Shown piece by piece: positions 28,665-36,563 of a stretch of DNA of 64,000 nt. Positions within the stretch are counted from its first letter, which is position 1; each line of letters opens with the position of its first letter. Position numbers and translations under genes: made by a program. Below the pieces are notes generated by a model. That model saw only the letters and a list, made by a program, of their open reading frames with translations, did no database searches and was not told where the DNA came from. The stretch is taken from assembly GCF_900116405.1 (NCBI RefSeq), contig NZ_FPAQ01000001.1:144293-208292 (forward strand). The letters run 5' to 3'. Source of the stretch: Halomonas saccharevitans. Lineage in GTDB: Bacteria; Pseudomonadota; Gammaproteobacteria; Pseudomonadales; Halomonadaceae.

Positions 28665-30952
28665 GCGAGCATTCCGCTTCTTCTCCGTCGCTGACCGCCG
28701 AACAGCAGGCGGTGGTCTCTCACGCGCGGGGGCACGCCCGGGTCGCGGCCGTGGCCGGGGCCGGCAAGACCACCACCATGGTCGCCCGGGTGCTGCACCT
28801 GCTGGCCCGCGGCGTGCCTCCGGGGCGGATACTGGTGCTGATGTTCAACCGCTCGGCCCGCGAGGACTTCCAGGCGCGGCTCGCGGCCATGGCGCCGGCT
28901 GGCCAGGCTCTGCCCGACGTGCGCACCTTTCACTCGCTCGGCCATCGGCTCTCCGCCAGCCTGACTCGCTGGGGCGTGCTGGCGCCTCGTCAGCTGCTCA
29001 CCGCCGACTGGCAGCTCGAGCGGCTGCTGCGCCAGGCGACGCTGGCGGCGCTGGCCGAGGAGCCCGAGGCCCGCGAGACGGCGCTGGACGCCGAGCGACT
29101 CGAGGCGCTGGCGCACTTCTGCGGGCTGGTGAAGGCCGAGATGGCCTCGCCCGCCGAGCTGCATGCGCGACTCGACTTCGGCGAGGAGACCGGCCACTTC
29201 GTTGCCGCCTTCGAGCATGCCGAGCGGCTGCTGGCCGAGCAGGGACTGATGACCTTCGCCGATCTGCTCTATCGGCCGCTGCTGGCGCTGGAGGAGGACG
29301 CCGCGCTGCGCCGCCGGGTGCAGGGCTTCCTCGATCACGTGGTGATCGACGAGTATCAGGACATCAATACCGCCCAGCAGCGCCTGCTGGCGCTGCTCGC
29401 CGGGGGCGAGGCCGAGGTGATGGCGGTGGGCGATGCCAACCAGTGCATCTACGAGTGGCGCGGCGCCCATCCCGACACCATGCTGGAGAACTTCACCGCC
29501 ACCTTCGGCGCGGCGCATGACTACCCGCTCTCCACCACCTTCCGCCACGGCCACGCCCTGGCGCTGGCCGCCAACCACGCCATCGCCGCCAACCGCCGGC
29601 GCCCCGACCAGCTCTGCCTGGCCGCCCCCGACAATCCCCACACCGGACTCGCGGTGGGGCAGGGCGGCCGGGCGCTGCTCGACGAGCTCGGCGCCTGGCA
29701 TCGCCAGGGACGGGGCCTCGACGAGGCCTGCCTGCTGGTGCGCAGCTGGGCCCTCTCGGTCCCGCTGCAGCTGGCGCTGCTGCGCCAAGGTATCCCGTTC
29801 CGGCTGGCCCGGGAGGATCGCTTCGTCTTCCGCCTGCCGCTGGTGGAGGCCCTGGCCGGCTACCTGCGACTGGCGCTGGAGCCGCGGCTGCTCCAAGATC
29901 CGGGCCACCTGGCCCTGCTGCTGGCCCAGCCCACCTCCTTCGTGGCCCGGGAGCGAATCGCCGCCCTGGCGACCCGGCTGGCCGAGACTCAACGCTGGCC
30001 GGAACGTCATGATCCTATGCTGGAGGGGCTCAAACCCCATCAGCGGCGCACCCTGAAGCGGCGCTGGTCGCTGCTCTGCGAATTGCCGCGGCGCTCGACC
30101 TGGCCGCCGGCCCGCCTGCTCGAGCACGTGCTCGAGGCGGTGGAGGCCGAGAAGGTCCTGAAGCGCGCCGCCGCGCGGCGCGACAAGGGTGAGGAAGACG
30201 TGCGCCTGCTCGACGTGCTGGTCGAGCAGGCCCGCGAACTCGGCAATGACACCGCCGCCTTCATCGAGCTCCTGTGCCGTCCGGTCGAGAATCGCCAGGA
30301 CGGCGTGCTGATCAACACCGTGCACGGAGCCAAGGGGCTCGAGTGGCCGCTGGTGCTGCTGGCCGGCACCAACGAGGAGGACTTTCCCCACTACACCCGC
30401 GACAACCCGCTGACCCCGGCGCGGCTTGAGGAGGAGCGGCGACTCTTCTACGTTGCCATCACCCGGGCTCGGGAGCGTCTGGTCCTGCTCCACGACGGCG
30501 GCGAGCACCGCCCCAGCCGCTTCATCGGCGAATCCGCCTGGCAGGACGGTGAGCGGGTCGCCCGCCGACTGGCCGAGGTCGATCTCGGCGCCGGGAGGCC
30601 GGTCGAGAGAGAGCCGGTCGAGCGTGAGGCGCCCGAGAGCGAGGCCGCCGAGCCGGGCGCCCCGCTGGAGGTCGCCGATCCCGCGCTCGTTCAGCGCTAC
30701 CTGGCCTCGCTGGGCCACTCGCTGCCGGTGGCCCGAGCGCGGCCCGCCGCGCCGGAGCCGGGCCGCGTCGCCCCGGGCCAGTTCCGAGTCGGCCAGGCCC
30801 TGCGCCATGCGGTCTTCGGCGAGGGTCAGATCGACGTGGTGGAGGGCGATCCCGACAACCCGGTGATCGAGGTACGCTTCCGCACGGCCGGCCGGCGCCG
30901 CCTGATCGCCTGCCGGGCCCCCATCGAACTGCTGGACGGAGTCGACGCATGA
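28661..30952 (+). CDS. UvrD/Rep-family DNA helicase
   Basis: Superfamily I 3'-5' helicase of 763 residues. Motif I AVAGAGKTTTM (about residues 30-40), motif II VIDEYQDIN, motif III GDANQCIYEWRGA, motif V TVHGAKGLEW and motif VI YVAITRARERLVL are all present. The C-terminal 60 residues (GQALRHAVFGEGQIDVVEG) form an SH3-like tail as in PcrA/UvrD that can contact RNA polymerase. It is longer than Rep and has an unusual Glu/Pro-rich linker before that tail. It is probably a paralogue, not the housekeeping UvrD. It overlaps sseA by 4 bases. Confidence 0.88.
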   Translation: MSEHSASSPSLTAEQQAVVSHARGHARVAAVAGAGKTTTMVARVLHLLARGVPPGRILVLMFNRSAREDFQARLAAMAPAGQALPDVRTFHSLGHRLSASLTRWGVLAPRQLLTADWQLERLLRQATLAALAEEPEARETALDAERLEALAHFCGLVKAEMASPAELHARLDFGEETGHFVAAFEHAERLLAEQGLMTFADLLYRPLLALEEDAALRRRVQGFLDHVVIDEYQDINTAQQRLLALLAGGEAEVMAVGDANQCIYEWRGAHPDTMLENFTATFGAAHDYPLSTTFRHGHALALAANHAIAANRRRPDQLCLAAPDNPHTGLAVGQGGRALLDELGAWHRQGRGLDEACLLVRSWALSVPLQLALLRQGIPFRLAREDRFVFRLPLVEALAGYLRLALEPRLLQDPGHLALLLAQPTSFVARERIAALATRLAETQRWPERHDPMLEGLKPHQRRTLKRRWSLLCELPRRSTWPPARLLEHVLEAVEAEKVLKRAAARRDKGEEDVRLLDVLVEQARELGNDTAAFIELLCRPVENRQDGVLINTVHGAKGLEWPLVLLAGTNEEDFPHYTRDNPLTPARLEEERRLFYVAITRARERLVLLHDGGEHRPSRFIGESAWQDGERVARRLAEVDLGAGRPVEREPVEREAPESEAAEPGAPLEVADPALVQRYLASLGHSLPVARARPAAPEPGRVAPGQFRVGQALRHAVFGEGQIDVVEGDPDNPVIEVRFRTAGRRRLIACRAPIELLDGVDA

Positions 30953-31779
30953 CCAAGCCGCTGATCTCGGCCGCCACCCTGGCCGATGCCCTCGAGGAGA
31001 CCCATCCGCCTCGCCTGCTGGACTGCCGCGCGCGGCTGGGTGAGCCCGATGCCGGTCGCCGGCTGTGGGTCGAGGCCCACCTGCCGGGCAGCCTGCATGT
31101 CGACCTCGATCGCGATTTGGCCGCCGCGCCGGGAGCGGGCGGCCGGCATCCGCTGCCCGACCCCGAGGCCTTCACTGCGGTGCTGCAGCGTCTGGGTATC
31201 ACGCCACAGCAGCCGGTGGTGGTCTACGACGACATGGGCGGACAGCTGGCGGCGGCGCGAACCTGGTGGATGCTCGCCTGCTGGGCGGGACATCCCGACG
31301 TGCGCCTGCTCGACGGCGGACTCAAGGCCTGGCTAGCGGCGGGGGGCGAGCTTCGCGAGGACGGCGACCCGGACGCCGTGGCGGCAGCGTCGGACTGGCG
31401 GCCTGCCTATCGCGACGCGGCCCTCGTCGCGGTCGACGAGGTCGCCGCCGACGGGGCACTGAAGGTCGATGCCCGCAGCAGCGAGCGCTTTCGCGGCGAG
31501 GCAGAGCCCGTGGATCCGGTGGCCGGCCACATTCCCGGCGCGGTGTGCCGCCCCAGCGCCGACAACCTCGACGCCAGCGGCCACTTCAAGCGCGCCGAGG
31601 TGCTGGCCCGCGAACTGCCCGAGGCCGATGCCTTGATCGCCTACTGCGGTTCGGGAGTCACCGCCTGCCATAACGTGCTGGCCTACGCCGTGGCCGGGCG
31701 AGCGCTGCCGCGGCTCTATGCCGGCTCCTGGAGCGAGTGGATCCATGATCCCGCGAGACCCATCGCCACCGGTGACTGA
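30949..31779 (+). CDS. sseA: 3-mercaptopyruvate sulfurtransferase (tandem rhodanese)
   Basis: A 276-residue two-domain rhodanese. The N-terminal domain is inactive and carries CRARLGEPDAGR; the C-terminal domain has the active-site loop around Cys233, YCGSGVTAC. CGSGVTA is the loop of mercaptopyruvate sulfurtransferases, where thiosulfate sulfurtransferases have CRKGVTA. Moves sulfur from mercaptopyruvate to thiols or cyanide in the cytoplasm. ATG 30949 overlaps the helicase stop. A hairpin with T-rich tail follows. Confidence 0.9.
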   Translation: MTKPLISAATLADALEETHPPRLLDCRARLGEPDAGRRLWVEAHLPGSLHVDLDRDLAAAPGAGGRHPLPDPEAFTAVLQRLGITPQQPVVVYDDMGGQLAAARTWWMLACWAGHPDVRLLDGGLKAWLAAGGELREDGDPDAVAAASDWRPAYRDAALVAVDEVAADGALKVDARSSERFRGEAEPVDPVAGHIPGAVCRPSADNLDASGHFKRAEVLARELPEADALIAYCGSGVTACHNVLAYAVAGRALPRLYAGSWSEWIHDPARPIATGD

Positions 31780-31808
31780 GCCCGGGCTGCGCCCGGAGCC
31801 GTAAGAGC

Positions 31809-31830
31809 GCCCGCTTCGCGGGCTTGCGTT
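31809..31830 (+). terminator. Terminator after sseA
   Basis: Arms GCCCGC (31809-31814) and GCGGGC (31818-31823) with a TTC loop, followed by TTGCGTTTG. A short but typical stem at the end of the tatD-to-sseA unit. Confidence 0.45.
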
Positions 31831-31839
31831 TGAAGCTGG

Positions 31840-31878
31840 AAGAAAGATCGCCCCCATGGCAAGGCAAGGGGGGCGATC
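31840..31878 (-). terminator. Terminator after the ETF:quinone oxidoreductase gene
   Basis: Ten-base arms GATCGCCCCC (31846-31855) and GGGGGCGATC (31869-31878) with a 13-nt loop. Read on the minus strand, TTTCTTCC follows the stem, the expected T-rich tail for the gene ending at 31907. Confidence 0.7.
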
Positions 31879-31906
31879 GTCATTATGCTGCTATCTAGCT
31901 TCTAGC

Positions 31907-33574
31907 TTACATGTTCGGATAGTTGGGTCCACCCCCGCCCTCCGGCGCCACCCAGGTGATGTTCTGGGCCGGATCCTTGATGTCGCAGGTCTTGCAGTGC
32001 ACGCAGTTCTGGAAGTTGATCTGGAACCTGGGCGTGCCGTCGTCCGCCTCGACCACCTCGTAGACCCCGGCCGGGCAGTAGCGGCTTGCGGGCTCGGCAT
32101 AGGTGGGCAGGTTGTCGCGGATCGGCAGCTCCGGATCGGCCAGCTTCAGGTGGCAGGGCTGGTCCTCCTCGTGGTTGGTGTTCGACAGGAACACCGAAGA
32201 GGGCTTGTCGAAGGAGAGCTTGCCGTCGGGCTTCGGGTATTCGATCTTCTCGCACTCGGCCGCCGGCTTCAGCCGGGCGTGGTCCGGCGTGGTGTCGTGG
32301 ACGTTGGGCAGCTTGCCGCCGAGCAGCTGGTCGAGGAAGTTGTAGGCGCCGCCGCCGACGGTGCCGTACTTGTGGATCGCCGGCCCGAAGCTCGCGCTCT
32401 CCTTGAGCTCCTCATAGGCCCAGCTCGCTTCCCACTTCTCGGTGAAGGTGGTCAGCTCGCCACCGCCCTCGTCGCCCTGTTTGAGCGCCTCGAAGACCGA
32501 CTCGGCCGCCACCAGGCCCGACTTCATGGCGGTGTGCAGGCCCTTGATCTTGGCGAAGTTGAGGGTGCCGGCATCGCAGCCGATCAAAAGGCCCCCGGGG
32601 AAGGTCATCTTCGGCAGGCAGTTGAGTCCGCCCTTGGTGAGCGCTCGGGCGCCGTAGGCCACGCGCTTGCCGCCCTCTAGGTGGGCCTTGAGCACCGGAT
32701 GGTGCTTCATTCGCTGGAACTCGTCGAAGGGCGAGAGCCAGGGGTTCTGGTAGGAGAGGTCCATGATCAGGCCGACCACCACCTGCTGGTTTTCGGCGTG
32801 GTAGAGGAACCAGCCGCCGTGGGTCTGCTTGTCCAGCGGCCAGCCGGAGCCGTGTAGCACCAGTCCCGGCTCGTGCTGCTCCGCGGGGATGTCCCACAGC
32901 TCCTTCAGGCCGATACCGTAGTGCTGGGGATCCTTGCCGGCGTCGAGCTCGAAGTCGCGGATCAGCCGCTTGCCCAGGTGGCCGCGGGCGCCCTCGGCGA
33001 ACAGGGTGTACTTGGCGCGCAGCTCCATGCCCGGCATGTGGCCGTCCTTGGGCTGTCCGTCGGCGCCCACGCCCATGTCGCCGACGAGGATTCCCTTGAC
33101 CACCCCGTCCTCGACGATCACCTCTTGGGCGGCGAAACCCGGGAAGATCTCCACGCCCAGCGCCTCGGCCTGCTCGCCGAGCCAGCGGCACAAGTTGCCG
33201 GCGCTGATCACGTAGCGGGTGATGTCTCCACCGGTGTTATGCATGGTCTTGGGCACCAGGGCGTTGGGCAGCTTCTGGGCCTTCTCGGCATCCTTGAGGA
33301 GATAGAGCTCGTCGCGGGTCGCGGGGGTGGTCAGCGGCGCGCCGAGCTCCTCCCAGTCGGGGAAGAGTTCATTGAGGGCGCGGGGCTCGAAAACGGCCCC
33401 GGAGAGAATGTGGGCGCCCACCTCGGAGCCCTTCTCCACCACGCACACGGTCAGCTCCTGACCGGCCTCGTTCGCCTGCTGCATCAGGCGAGACGCCGCC
33501 GAGAGTCCCGAGGGGCCGGCGCCGACGATGACGACATCGAAGTCCATGGAATCGCGTTCGATTTGTTCTTCCAC
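31907..33574 (-). CDS. etfD: Electron transfer flavoprotein:ubiquinone oxidoreductase
   Basis: Membrane-bound flavoprotein that passes electrons from ETF to ubiquinone. The 555-residue protein has the FAD fold motif VVIVGAGPSGLSAA near the N-terminus, GGLLIGCDAGTLNFAKIKG, and the C-terminal 4Fe-4S site with CPAGVY and CVHCKTCDIKDP. Translation most likely starts at GTG 33574, where AAGGAGA lies 7 bases upstream; an ATG at 33547 is possible. It is divergent from etfB-etfA, its electron donor. Length equals that of Pseudomonas homologues. Confidence 0.94.
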   Translation of the reverse strand: MEEQIERDSMDFDVVIVGAGPSGLSAASRLMQQANEAGQELTVCVVEKGSEVGAHILSGAVFEPRALNELFPDWEELGAPLTTPATRDELYLLKDAEKAQKLPNALVPKTMHNTGGDITRYVISAGNLCRWLGEQAEALGVEIFPGFAAQEVIVEDGVVKGILVGDMGVGADGQPKDGHMPGMELRAKYTLFAEGARGHLGKRLIRDFELDAGKDPQHYGIGLKELWDIPAEQHEPGLVLHGSGWPLDKQTHGGWFLYHAENQQVVVGLIMDLSYQNPWLSPFDEFQRMKHHPVLKAHLEGGKRVAYGARALTKGGLNCLPKMTFPGGLLIGCDAGTLNFAKIKGLHTAMKSGLVAAESVFEALKQGDEGGGELTTFTEKWEASWAYEELKESASFGPAIHKYGTVGGGAYNFLDQLLGGKLPNVHDTTPDHARLKPAAECEKIEYPKPDGKLSFDKPSSVFLSNTNHEEDQPCHLKLADPELPIRDNLPTYAEPASRYCPAGVYEVVEADDGTPRFQINFQNCVHCKTCDIKDPAQNITWVAPEGGGGPNYPNM

Positions 33575-33941
33575 CAGTACTCTCCTTGCTGTCCCCGACG
33601 ACGCGGCCATCGGATGCGACCAACGTCGACAGGATTTAAAACGGTCGTTTGCTTCTAGCCATGCCTCATGATAGGCATAATAGCGGCAAAGGGTCACCCC
33701 CTGCGATGGTGCAGGGCGCAAGGGTGACCGGCGTGGCTTGGCAGGGTCGGGGATTGTTGATCCGAGCCGGCCATGGCACATTGGGAACGTTTTTCGCCGT
33801 AGCGCCTATCAAACGCTTGCATGAAACGCATAAGGGTATGCCAGCCGGTTCCAAGGAGGCGTGTTTCCCGCCCGCACGTTCGGGAGGTCGAGGCCGCTTC
33901 TTCCATCATCAGGTTTCCAGAGTGAACCAAGCGAGGACACT
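33575..33941. promoter_or_regulatory. Divergent control region etfD/etfB, no gene seen
   Basis: This 367-base gap holds no convincing gene. It contains the PsrA-like repeat at 33638-33651, an A/T-rich TTTAAA next to it that could be part of the etfD -10 on the minus strand, and TTGCAT (33817-33822) and similar hexamers towards etfB, none with a well-spaced partner. GCGAGGAC before 33942 is the etfB ribosome site. Confidence 0.4.
33638..33651. promoter_or_regulatory. PsrA-like operator between etfD and etfB
   Basis: AAAAC-GGTC-GTTTG fits the known PsrA pattern (G/C)AAAC-N2-4-GTTT(G/C) except for the first base. PsrA is a TetR-type repressor of fatty acid oxidation genes that is released by long-chain acyl-CoA or fatty acids. 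Position close to the etfD start fits repression. This is a pattern match only. Confidence 0.4.
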
Positions 33942-34691
33942 ATGAAGGTACTCGTCGCGGTCAAACGCGTCATCGACTACAACGTCAAGATCCGGGTCAA
34001 GCCGGACAACTCCGACGTCGACCTCACCAACGTCAAGATGGCCATGAACCCCTTCTGCGAGATCGCCGTGGAAGAAGCCGTGCGCCTGAAGGAGAAGGGC
34101 GTGGCCACCGAGGTCGTGGTGGCCACCGTCGGCCCCAAGGCCGCCCAGGAACAGCTGCGCACCGCGCTGGCGCTGGGCGCCGATCGCGCCGTGCACGTCG
34201 AGACCGATGAGCGCGTCGAATCGCTGGGCGCGGCCAAGGCGCTGGCCAAGGTGGTCGAGGAGGAGCAGCCGGGCCTGGTCATCCTCGGCAAGCAGGCCAT
34301 CGACACCGACAACAACCAGACCGGCCAGATGCTGGCGGCGCTGTGCGGCCTGCCCCAGGGCACCTTCGCCTCCGAGGTGCTCATCGAGGGCGACAAGGCG
34401 CAGGTGACCCGCGAGGTCGACGGCGGCCTGCAGACCGTGTCGCTGACCCTGCCGGCCATCGTCACCACCGACCTGCGCTTGAACGAGCCGCGCTACGCCA
34501 AGCTGCCCGACATCATGAAGGCCAAGAAGAAGCCGATGGACGTCAAGACGCCGGCGGATCTCGGCATCGAGGTGGCTTCCAAGGTCAAGCTGGTCAAGGT
34601 CGAGTCGCCGGCCGAGCGCCAGGGTGGCGTCAAGGTGGGCTCCGTGGACGAGCTGGTCGACAAACTCAAGAACGAAGCCAAAGTGCTTTGA
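33942..34691 (+). CDS. etfB: Electron transfer flavoprotein subunit beta
   Basis: The AMP-binding small subunit of ETF, which takes electrons from acyl-CoA and other dehydrogenases. The 249-residue protein begins [20 protein letters not shown] and contains [34 protein letters not shown] and the recognition loop region [19 protein letters not shown]. The ATG at 33942 follows GCGAGGAC; an upstream ATG at 33861 is not supported. etfA follows 14 bases later. It works with the divergent etfD product. Confidence 0.96.
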   Translation: MKVLVAVKRVIDYNVKIRVKPDNSDVDLTNVKMAMNPFCEIAVEEAVRLKEKGVATEVVVATVGPKAAQEQLRTALALGADRAVHVETDERVESLGAAKALAKVVEEEQPGLVILGKQAIDTDNNQTGQMLAALCGLPQGTFASEVLIEGDKAQVTREVDGGLQTVSLTLPAIVTTDLRLNEPRYAKLPDIMKAKKKPMDVKTPADLGIEVASKVKLVKVESPAERQGGVKVGSVDELVDKLKNEAKVL

Positions 34692-34705
34692 AAGGAGCTG
34701 ATCTC

Positions 34706-35656
34706 ATGAGCATTCTGGTCCTTGCCGAACATCATGACGGCGCCCTGGTCGGTGCCACTGCCCATGCCGTGGCGGCGGCGAAGCAGATCGCCGAAGCGGG
34801 CGGCGGCGACATCGACGTCCTGGTGGCCGGCGAGAACGTCGGCGCCATCGCCGAGGCGGCCGCCCAACTCGACGGCGTGAGCCGCGTGCGCGTGGCCGAC
34901 CATGCCGTCTACGCCCACCAGCTCGCCGAGCCCCTGGGCGCGCTGCTGGCGAAACTGGCCGACGACTACAGCCACCTGCTGGCGGTGGGTTCCACCACCG
35001 GCAAGAACGTGCTGCCGCGCGTTGCCGCGCTGAAGGATGTCGCCCAGCTCTCCGAGATCATCGCGGTGGAGAGTGCCGACACCTTCAAGCGGCCGATCTA
35101 TGCCGGCAACGCCATCGCCACCGTGCAGAGCGACGACGCCCTGAAGGTGATCACTGTGCGCGCCACCGCCTTCGACGCGGTCGCCGACAGCGGCAGCGCC
35201 GCCATTGAAGCGGTGGACCCGTCCTTCACCAGTGCGGCCGACAACGCCCAGTCCACCTTCGTCGGTGAGGAGCTGGCGCAGAGCGACCGCCCGGAGCTGG
35301 GTGCGGCCAAGGTGGTCGTCTCCGGCGGGCGCGGCATGGGCAACGGCGAGAATTTCACGCTGCTCGACGGCATCGCCGACAAGCTCGGCGCGGCCATCGG
35401 CGCCTCGCGCGCCGCCGTGGACGCCGGCTTCGTGCCCAACGACATGCAGGTCGGTCAGACCGGCAAGATCGTCGCCCCGGAGCTCTACATCGCGGTGGGC
35501 ATCAGCGGGGCCATCCAGCACCTGGCGGGCATGAAGGACTCCAAGGTGATCGTCGCCATCAACAAGGACGAGGAGGCGCCGATCTTCCAGGTGGCCGACT
35601 ATGGATTGGTCGGCGACCTGTTCGACGTCCTGCCGGAGCTCGAGCAGAAGCTGTAA
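34706..35656 (+). CDS. etfA: Electron transfer flavoprotein subunit alpha
   Basis: FAD-binding large subunit of ETF. The 316-residue protein begins [14 protein letters not shown], and the C-terminal FAD domain has [32 protein letters not shown] and [18 protein letters not shown]. The last stretch is the family signature. AAAGGAG precedes the ATG. Length is typical. It ends with a strong terminator. Confidence 0.96.
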   Translation: MSILVLAEHHDGALVGATAHAVAAAKQIAEAGGGDIDVLVAGENVGAIAEAAAQLDGVSRVRVADHAVYAHQLAEPLGALLAKLADDYSHLLAVGSTTGKNVLPRVAALKDVAQLSEIIAVESADTFKRPIYAGNAIATVQSDDALKVITVRATAFDAVADSGSAAIEAVDPSFTSAADNAQSTFVGEELAQSDRPELGAAKVVVSGGRGMGNGENFTLLDGIADKLGAAIGASRAAVDAGFVPNDMQVGQTGKIVAPELYIAVGISGAIQHLAGMKDSKVIVAINKDEEAPIFQVADYGLVGDLFDVLPELEQKL

Positions 35657-35678
35657 AACGCTGTCGCTCGTCCCATGC

Positions 35679-35711
35679 AAGGCCGGCCCCCAGTGGGCCG
35701 GCCTTGTCGTA
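35679..35711 (+). terminator. Terminator after etfA
   Basis: Eleven-base arms AAGGCCGGCCC (35679-35689) and GGGCCGGCCTT (35695-35705) around a 5-nt loop, followed by TTGTCGT. Confidence 0.75.
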
Positions 35712-35725
35712 TCTGGCGTTAGGCT

Positions 35726-35768
35726 TTGATTAACGATGACTATACAAGAGATAACGAGAACTATTAGC
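35726..35768 (+). promoter_or_regulatory. Fur box and possible promoter of the superoxide dismutase gene
   Basis: GATAACGAGAACTATTAGC at 35750-35768 matches 14 of 19 bases of the Fur consensus GATAATGATAATCATTATC. TTGATT (35726-35731) could be a -35 with GATAAC (35750-35755) as -10, 18 bases apart, in which case Fur would cover the -10 element. The dismutase start is 79 bases downstream. Confidence 0.6.
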
Positions 35769-35846
35769 AACAGCCGTGCTTCTCTGCCATCCTTGAGAAT
35801 GTAGCGGGGCCGAGGGCCCCATGAATACCAGCAAGGAGGAGGAACC

Positions 35847-36458
35847 ATGCCGCATACCCTTCCCGATCTTCCCTATGCCTACGACGCTCTGGAACCACAC
35901 GTCGATGCGTTGACCATGGAGATTCACCACTCCCGTCACCATCAGACCTATGTCAACAACCTCAACGCCGCCCTCGAGGGTACCGGCCTTGAGGATGTTC
36001 ATGTCGAGGAGTTGATCGCGAACCTTGATCATGTACCGGACGGCAAACGCCAGGCCGTGATCAACAACGGCGGCGGTCACGCCAACCACTCCATGTTCTG
36101 GCAGATGATGTCGCCCGACGGCGGAGGCCAGCCACAGGGCAAGGTGGCCGCGGCCATCGACGGCGAGCTGGGCGGTTTCGACGCCTTCAAGGAGGCCTTC
36201 ACCAAGGCGGCGCTGGGTCGGTTTGGCAGCGGCTGGGCCTGGCTGAGCGTCACCCCGGAGGGCAAGCTGAAGGTGGAGAACACGCTTAACCAGGACAGCC
36301 CGATCATGGAGGGCAGGACGCCCGTGCTGGGCCTGGATGTCTGGGAGCATGCCTATTACCTGAAGTATCAGAACAAGCGTCCCGATTACGTGGCGGCCTT
36401 CTTCAACGTCATCGACTGGTCAGACGTCGAGCGTCGCTATCAGAACGCCACCGGCTGA
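35847..36458 (+). CDS. sodA: Superoxide dismutase, manganese type
   Basis: Removes superoxide in the cytoplasm. The 203-residue Fe/Mn-family protein has metal ligands His27, His81, Asp164 and His168 ([30 protein letters not shown]). Gly77 in GGGHANH and Gln149 in NQDSP are the residues that mark the Mn form; Fe forms have Gln in the first place and Ala/His in the second. GGAGGAGG precedes the ATG. The upstream Fur box fits use of Mn enzyme when iron is scarce. Metal preference should be measured, as some members accept both. Confidence 0.9.
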   Translation: MPHTLPDLPYAYDALEPHVDALTMEIHHSRHHQTYVNNLNAALEGTGLEDVHVEELIANLDHVPDGKRQAVINNGGGHANHSMFWQMMSPDGGGQPQGKVAAAIDGELGGFDAFKEAFTKAALGRFGSGWAWLSVTPEGKLKVENTLNQDSPIMEGRTPVLGLDVWEHAYYLKYQNKRPDYVAAFFNVIDWSDVERRYQNATG

Positions 36459-36513
36459 GTTCGTCGGCCGACAAGGGCTGAGCAAGTCATCAGCCTGGTC
36501 TGGAACCGAGCCA

Positions 36514-36544
36514 GAGCCGCGCCTCAAGGAGGCGTGGCTCTTTT
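36514..36544 (+). terminator. Rho-independent terminator after sodA
   Basis: A 12-bp stem (36514-36525 with 36529-36540, one G-U pair), AAG loop, then TTTT. It lies between sodA and the convergent fhuB. Confidence 0.85.
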
Positions 36545-36563
36545 CGTTGCGGTGTGGGTGGCC

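Noticed and set aside
28529-30808. A 759-codon minus-strand frame opposite the helicase
   Set aside because: Composition typical of an antisense shadow (Gln, Arg, His runs), while the plus strand has all helicase motifs.
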